DNA of 64,000 nt from Mariniflexile sp. TRM1-10 (GTDB taxonomy: Bacteria > Bacteroidota > Bacteroidia > Flavobacteriales > Flavobacteriaceae): assembly GCF_003425985.1 (NCBI RefSeq), contig NZ_CP022985.1, forward strand, positions 1,215,501 through 1,279,500. The letters are read 5' to 3'. The translations under genes were made by a program, and so were the position numbers. Below, piece by piece: positions 62,801-64,000 of the stretch; position 1 is the first letter of the stretch; each line of letters opens with the position of its first letter. Under the pieces are notes generated by a model. The model searched no databases. It worked only from the letters and a program-made list of their open reading frames with translations, and was not told the DNA's origin.

Positions 62801-64000
62801 TAATAAAATATCGTGTGCATTTGCGTCTTCTTTTTTACGATAGTAAGTGTTATTTGTTGCTACTAATTTAACATCATGCTTTTTTGAAAGCTCAATTAAA
62901 ACAGAATTCACGCGATTTTCATCTTCTTGATTATGTCGCATCAACTCCATATACAAATCGTCTCCAAACTGTTCTTTCCACCAAAGCAACGCCTCTTCTG
63001 CTTGATTTTCACCAACATTTAAAACCTTACTTGGTACTTCCCCGTATAGATTTCCTGTTAATACAATTAAACCTTCTTTATATTTTTCAATGAGCTGTTT
63101 GTCAATTCTAGGTAAATAATAAAATCCGTCAACAAAAGCAAGCGACGATAATTTTGCTAAATTATGATAGCCATTTTTGTTCTTAGCTAAGAATACTATT
63201 TGGTAGCCATTGTCTTTTCTGGTTTTATCTGTATGGTCTTCGCAAACAAAAAATTCGCAACCAATGATGGGCTTTATTTCTACAGCAGTTGGTGTTTCAC
63301 CTCTTTCAATGGCTGCTTCGTTTTTTGCTTTAACACTTTTGTTATGATTGCTAACGGCTTTTACAAAGTGGAAAGCGCCCATCATATTTGCGTGGTCTGT
63401 TAACGCGACTGCGGGCATATTATATTCAGCAGCGGCAGCTACCAAGTCGGTAACACTTATGGTAGATTGCAGCACCGAAAATTGTGAATGGTTATGCAGA
63501 TGTACAAAATCAACTTCCTTTAAATCGGATACGTTTTGCTTAATCTCTTCGGTAGAAATGGTTTCAACCTGAACATTTTTTAGGCGTTCACGAATTTTAG
63601 CACTTTCCTCCTTAAGATTAATATGCTTTAATCCTATAAGTTGAATCGTTTTAGGATTGGCCTCATTAAAATTTTGAAAGTAATCTGGCTGAACGTCTAA
63701 TTGTTCTTTCGTGTACTCCCCTAAACGAACCAATTCAAAAAAGCAACGTGTGGTTGCCTCCACATCGGCAGTGGCATTATGTGCTTCATCGAAAGGTATA
63801 CCAAATAAAAACTCATGCAATTCGGTAAGCGTCGGCAACTTAAATTTACCATAACGCCCACCTGGAATTTGACATAAACTAGCGGTATGTTCAGTACAAG
63901 TATCTAAAACAGGTAATTCTTGAAGTGGGTTCGCCACATCCCCGCGAACAAATTCAGCACCCATAATGTTCAGGTCGAACTTTACGTTTTGCCCAACAAC
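59900..64000 (-). CDS. dnaE: DNA polymerase III alpha subunit with fused exonuclease, partial
   Basis: The frame runs off the right edge; 1,367 codons are present and the N-terminus is missing. The first residues read VVGQNVKFDLNIMGAEF, exonuclease motif II, and AHNATADVEATTRCFF gives motif III, so a DnaQ-like proofreading domain is fused ahead of DnaE. The PHP domain follows (HLHNHSQFSVLQSTISV; ALTDHANMMGA). The polymerase active site SMPDIDIDFDDEGRSR is at about 62184-62232, with LYRPGPMEYIPSFTRRKHG and ITVYQEQVMLLSQKLAGFTK further on, then a helix-hairpin-helix region and an OB domain (LVFGGVVTEVQHRVSKQGKG). This is the main replicative polymerase. The fused arrangement is known from Bacteroidetes. 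Confidence 0.95.
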   Translation of the reverse strand, partial: VVGQNVKFDLNIMGAEFVRGDVANPLQELPVLDTCTEHTASLCQIPGGRYGKFKLPTLTELHEFLFGIPFDEAHNATADVEATTRCFFELVRLGEYTKEQLDVQPDYFQNFNEANPKTIQLIGLKHINLKEESAKIRERLKNVQVETISTEEIKQNVSDLKEVDFVHLHNHSQFSVLQSTISVTDLVAAAAEYNMPAVALTDHANMMGAFHFVKAVSNHNKSVKAKNEAAIERGETPTAVEIKPIIGCEFFVCEDHTDKTRKDNGYQIVFLAKNKNGYHNLAKLSSLAFVDGFYYLPRIDKQLIEKYKEGLIVLTGNLYGEVPSKVLNVGENQAEEALLWWKEQFGDDLYMELMRHNQEDENRVNSVLIELSKKHDVKLVATNNTYYRKKEDANAHDILLCVKDGEKQATPIGRGRGYRYGLPNQDYYFKSSEEMKSLFKDVPEAISNIQEVVDKVEAYELAREVLLPAFGIPDEFKNEEDLVDGGKRGENAYLRHLTYQGAKKRYGEDLSDEVIERLDFELDVIQNTGYPGYFLIVEDFIREARNMDVSVGPGRGSAAGSVVAYCLWITNIDPLKYDLLFERFLNPDRISMPDIDIDFDDEGRSRVMDYVIKKYGSNQVAQIITYGTMAAKSSIRDTARVLDLPLFDADRIAKLIPTMSKLNKIFGLSEKELSSKFRAEDLEKVNQLLNISEGSDLEAKTVNLARILEGSVRNTGIHACGVIITPDDITKFVPVATAKDSDLYVTQFDNSVVEEAGLLKMDFLGLKTLTLIKDTVKIVKAKHNILLDPDNFPLDDEKTYELFQRGETVGVFQYESPGMQKHLKELKPTVFEDLIAMNALYRPGPMEYIPSFTRRKHGDEAIEYDLEAMEEYLKETYGITVYQEQVMLLSQKLAGFTKGEADVLRKAMGKKQIAVLDKMKPKFVEQASANGHDAKILEKIWKDWEAFASYAFNKSHSTCYAWIAYQTAYLKAHYPAEYMAAVLSNNMNDIKQVTFFMEECKRMKLDVLGPDVNESFYKFSVNKDNAVRFGMGAIKGVGHGAVITIVDNRKKDGPYKSIFDFAKRIDLRAANKKAFENLALAGGFDGFKETHRAQYFHDDGDGITFLEKAIRYGNKHQENENSAQVSLFGDASDVQIAEPQVPPCEEWGTMEKLAREKEVVGIYISGHPLDDFKIEMTTFCNASLALFKNLEAYVNRELVFGGVVTEVQHRVSKQGKGWAMFTVEDYTDSYEFRIFGEEYLKFRHFLMQNNFVFVKSFVREGWVNKDTGKKSEPRLQFNSFQLLHDVMENYAKKLSIQLNIDDLKEDKVLKLKELLQMHPGSQMLNFVVYDNKEQIKLSMPSRKQKVKVCQELLNELEYENVVFKLN

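Noticed and set aside
1..64000. Prophage, integrative element or defence island
   Set aside because: No integrase, transposase, phage structural, restriction or toxin-antitoxin gene is recognisable in the window; the accessory content is the pectin locus.

Overview
The window is AT-rich chromosomal DNA of a marine-type Bacteroidetes, most likely a member of the Flavobacteriaceae. Pointers are a SusC/SusD pair, type IX secretion (T9SS) sorting tails, TAnnTTTG-type promoter boxes, A-rich leaders instead of Shine-Dalgarno sites, a DnaE polymerase fused to a proofreading exonuclease, and LacI-controlled sugar operons. No plasmid, phage or transposase gene is visible.

Region 1 (1-34,500) is a large pectin / rhamnogalacturonan utilisation locus. 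A partial minus-strand gene start (possibly an anti-sigma factor) and an ECF sigma factor sit at the left edge. A plus-strand block follows: GH28 polygalacturonase, PL22 oligogalacturonate lyase, GH106 rhamnosidase-like, GH105 unsaturated uronyl hydrolase, GH115 glucuronidase-like, GH2, an esterase-GH43-like fusion, a secreted beta-repeat protein with a T9SS tail, and a multidomain PL4 rhamnogalacturonan lyase with a T9SS tail. Converging on it are susD and susC on the minus strand. A LacI regulator is divergent from susC. A minus-strand operon kduD-uxaC-exuT-uxaB-uxaA follows and takes galacturonate and related uronates to 2-keto-3-deoxygluconate level. A shared 14-bp palindromic LacI-type operator lies both in the susC/lacI gap and upstream of kduD, so outer-membrane uptake and uronate catabolism look like one regulon. 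A different motif, direct CAGGAT repeats at fixed distance from a TATTTTTA box, precedes three plus-strand genes.

Region 2 (34,500-48,500) is mixed housekeeping: tRNA-Leu(TAG), alpha/beta hydrolase, M20 peptidase, EamA transporter, DUF4407 membrane protein, STAS protein, DUF4440 protein, PhnA-like protein, MmcQ/YjbR protein, cyclase-family protein, HemW, RuvC, an LPG-synthase-like membrane protein and a GT2 glycosyltransferase.

Region 3 (47,800-56,300) is regulatory: a TonB-C-like lipoprotein, a BlaR1-type M56 protease with a BlaI repressor and three upstream dyads, a NarL response regulator with a TPR histidine kinase, an unlisted 48-residue lipoprotein, a second LacI regulator with a divergent HAD phosphatase, and a 46-residue zinc-ribbon protein. 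Region 4 (56,300-64,000) holds a small secreted protein, tRNA-Asp(GTC), DUF58 protein, a ClpP paralogue, thioredoxin and most of DnaE, which runs off the right edge.

Not explained by genes are four dispersed copies of a 158-220 bp inverted-repeat element resembling a MITE, several gene remnants, and two very small protein-like reading frames (20384-20452 and 34558-34641). All calls come from reading the sequence; no database search was possible.
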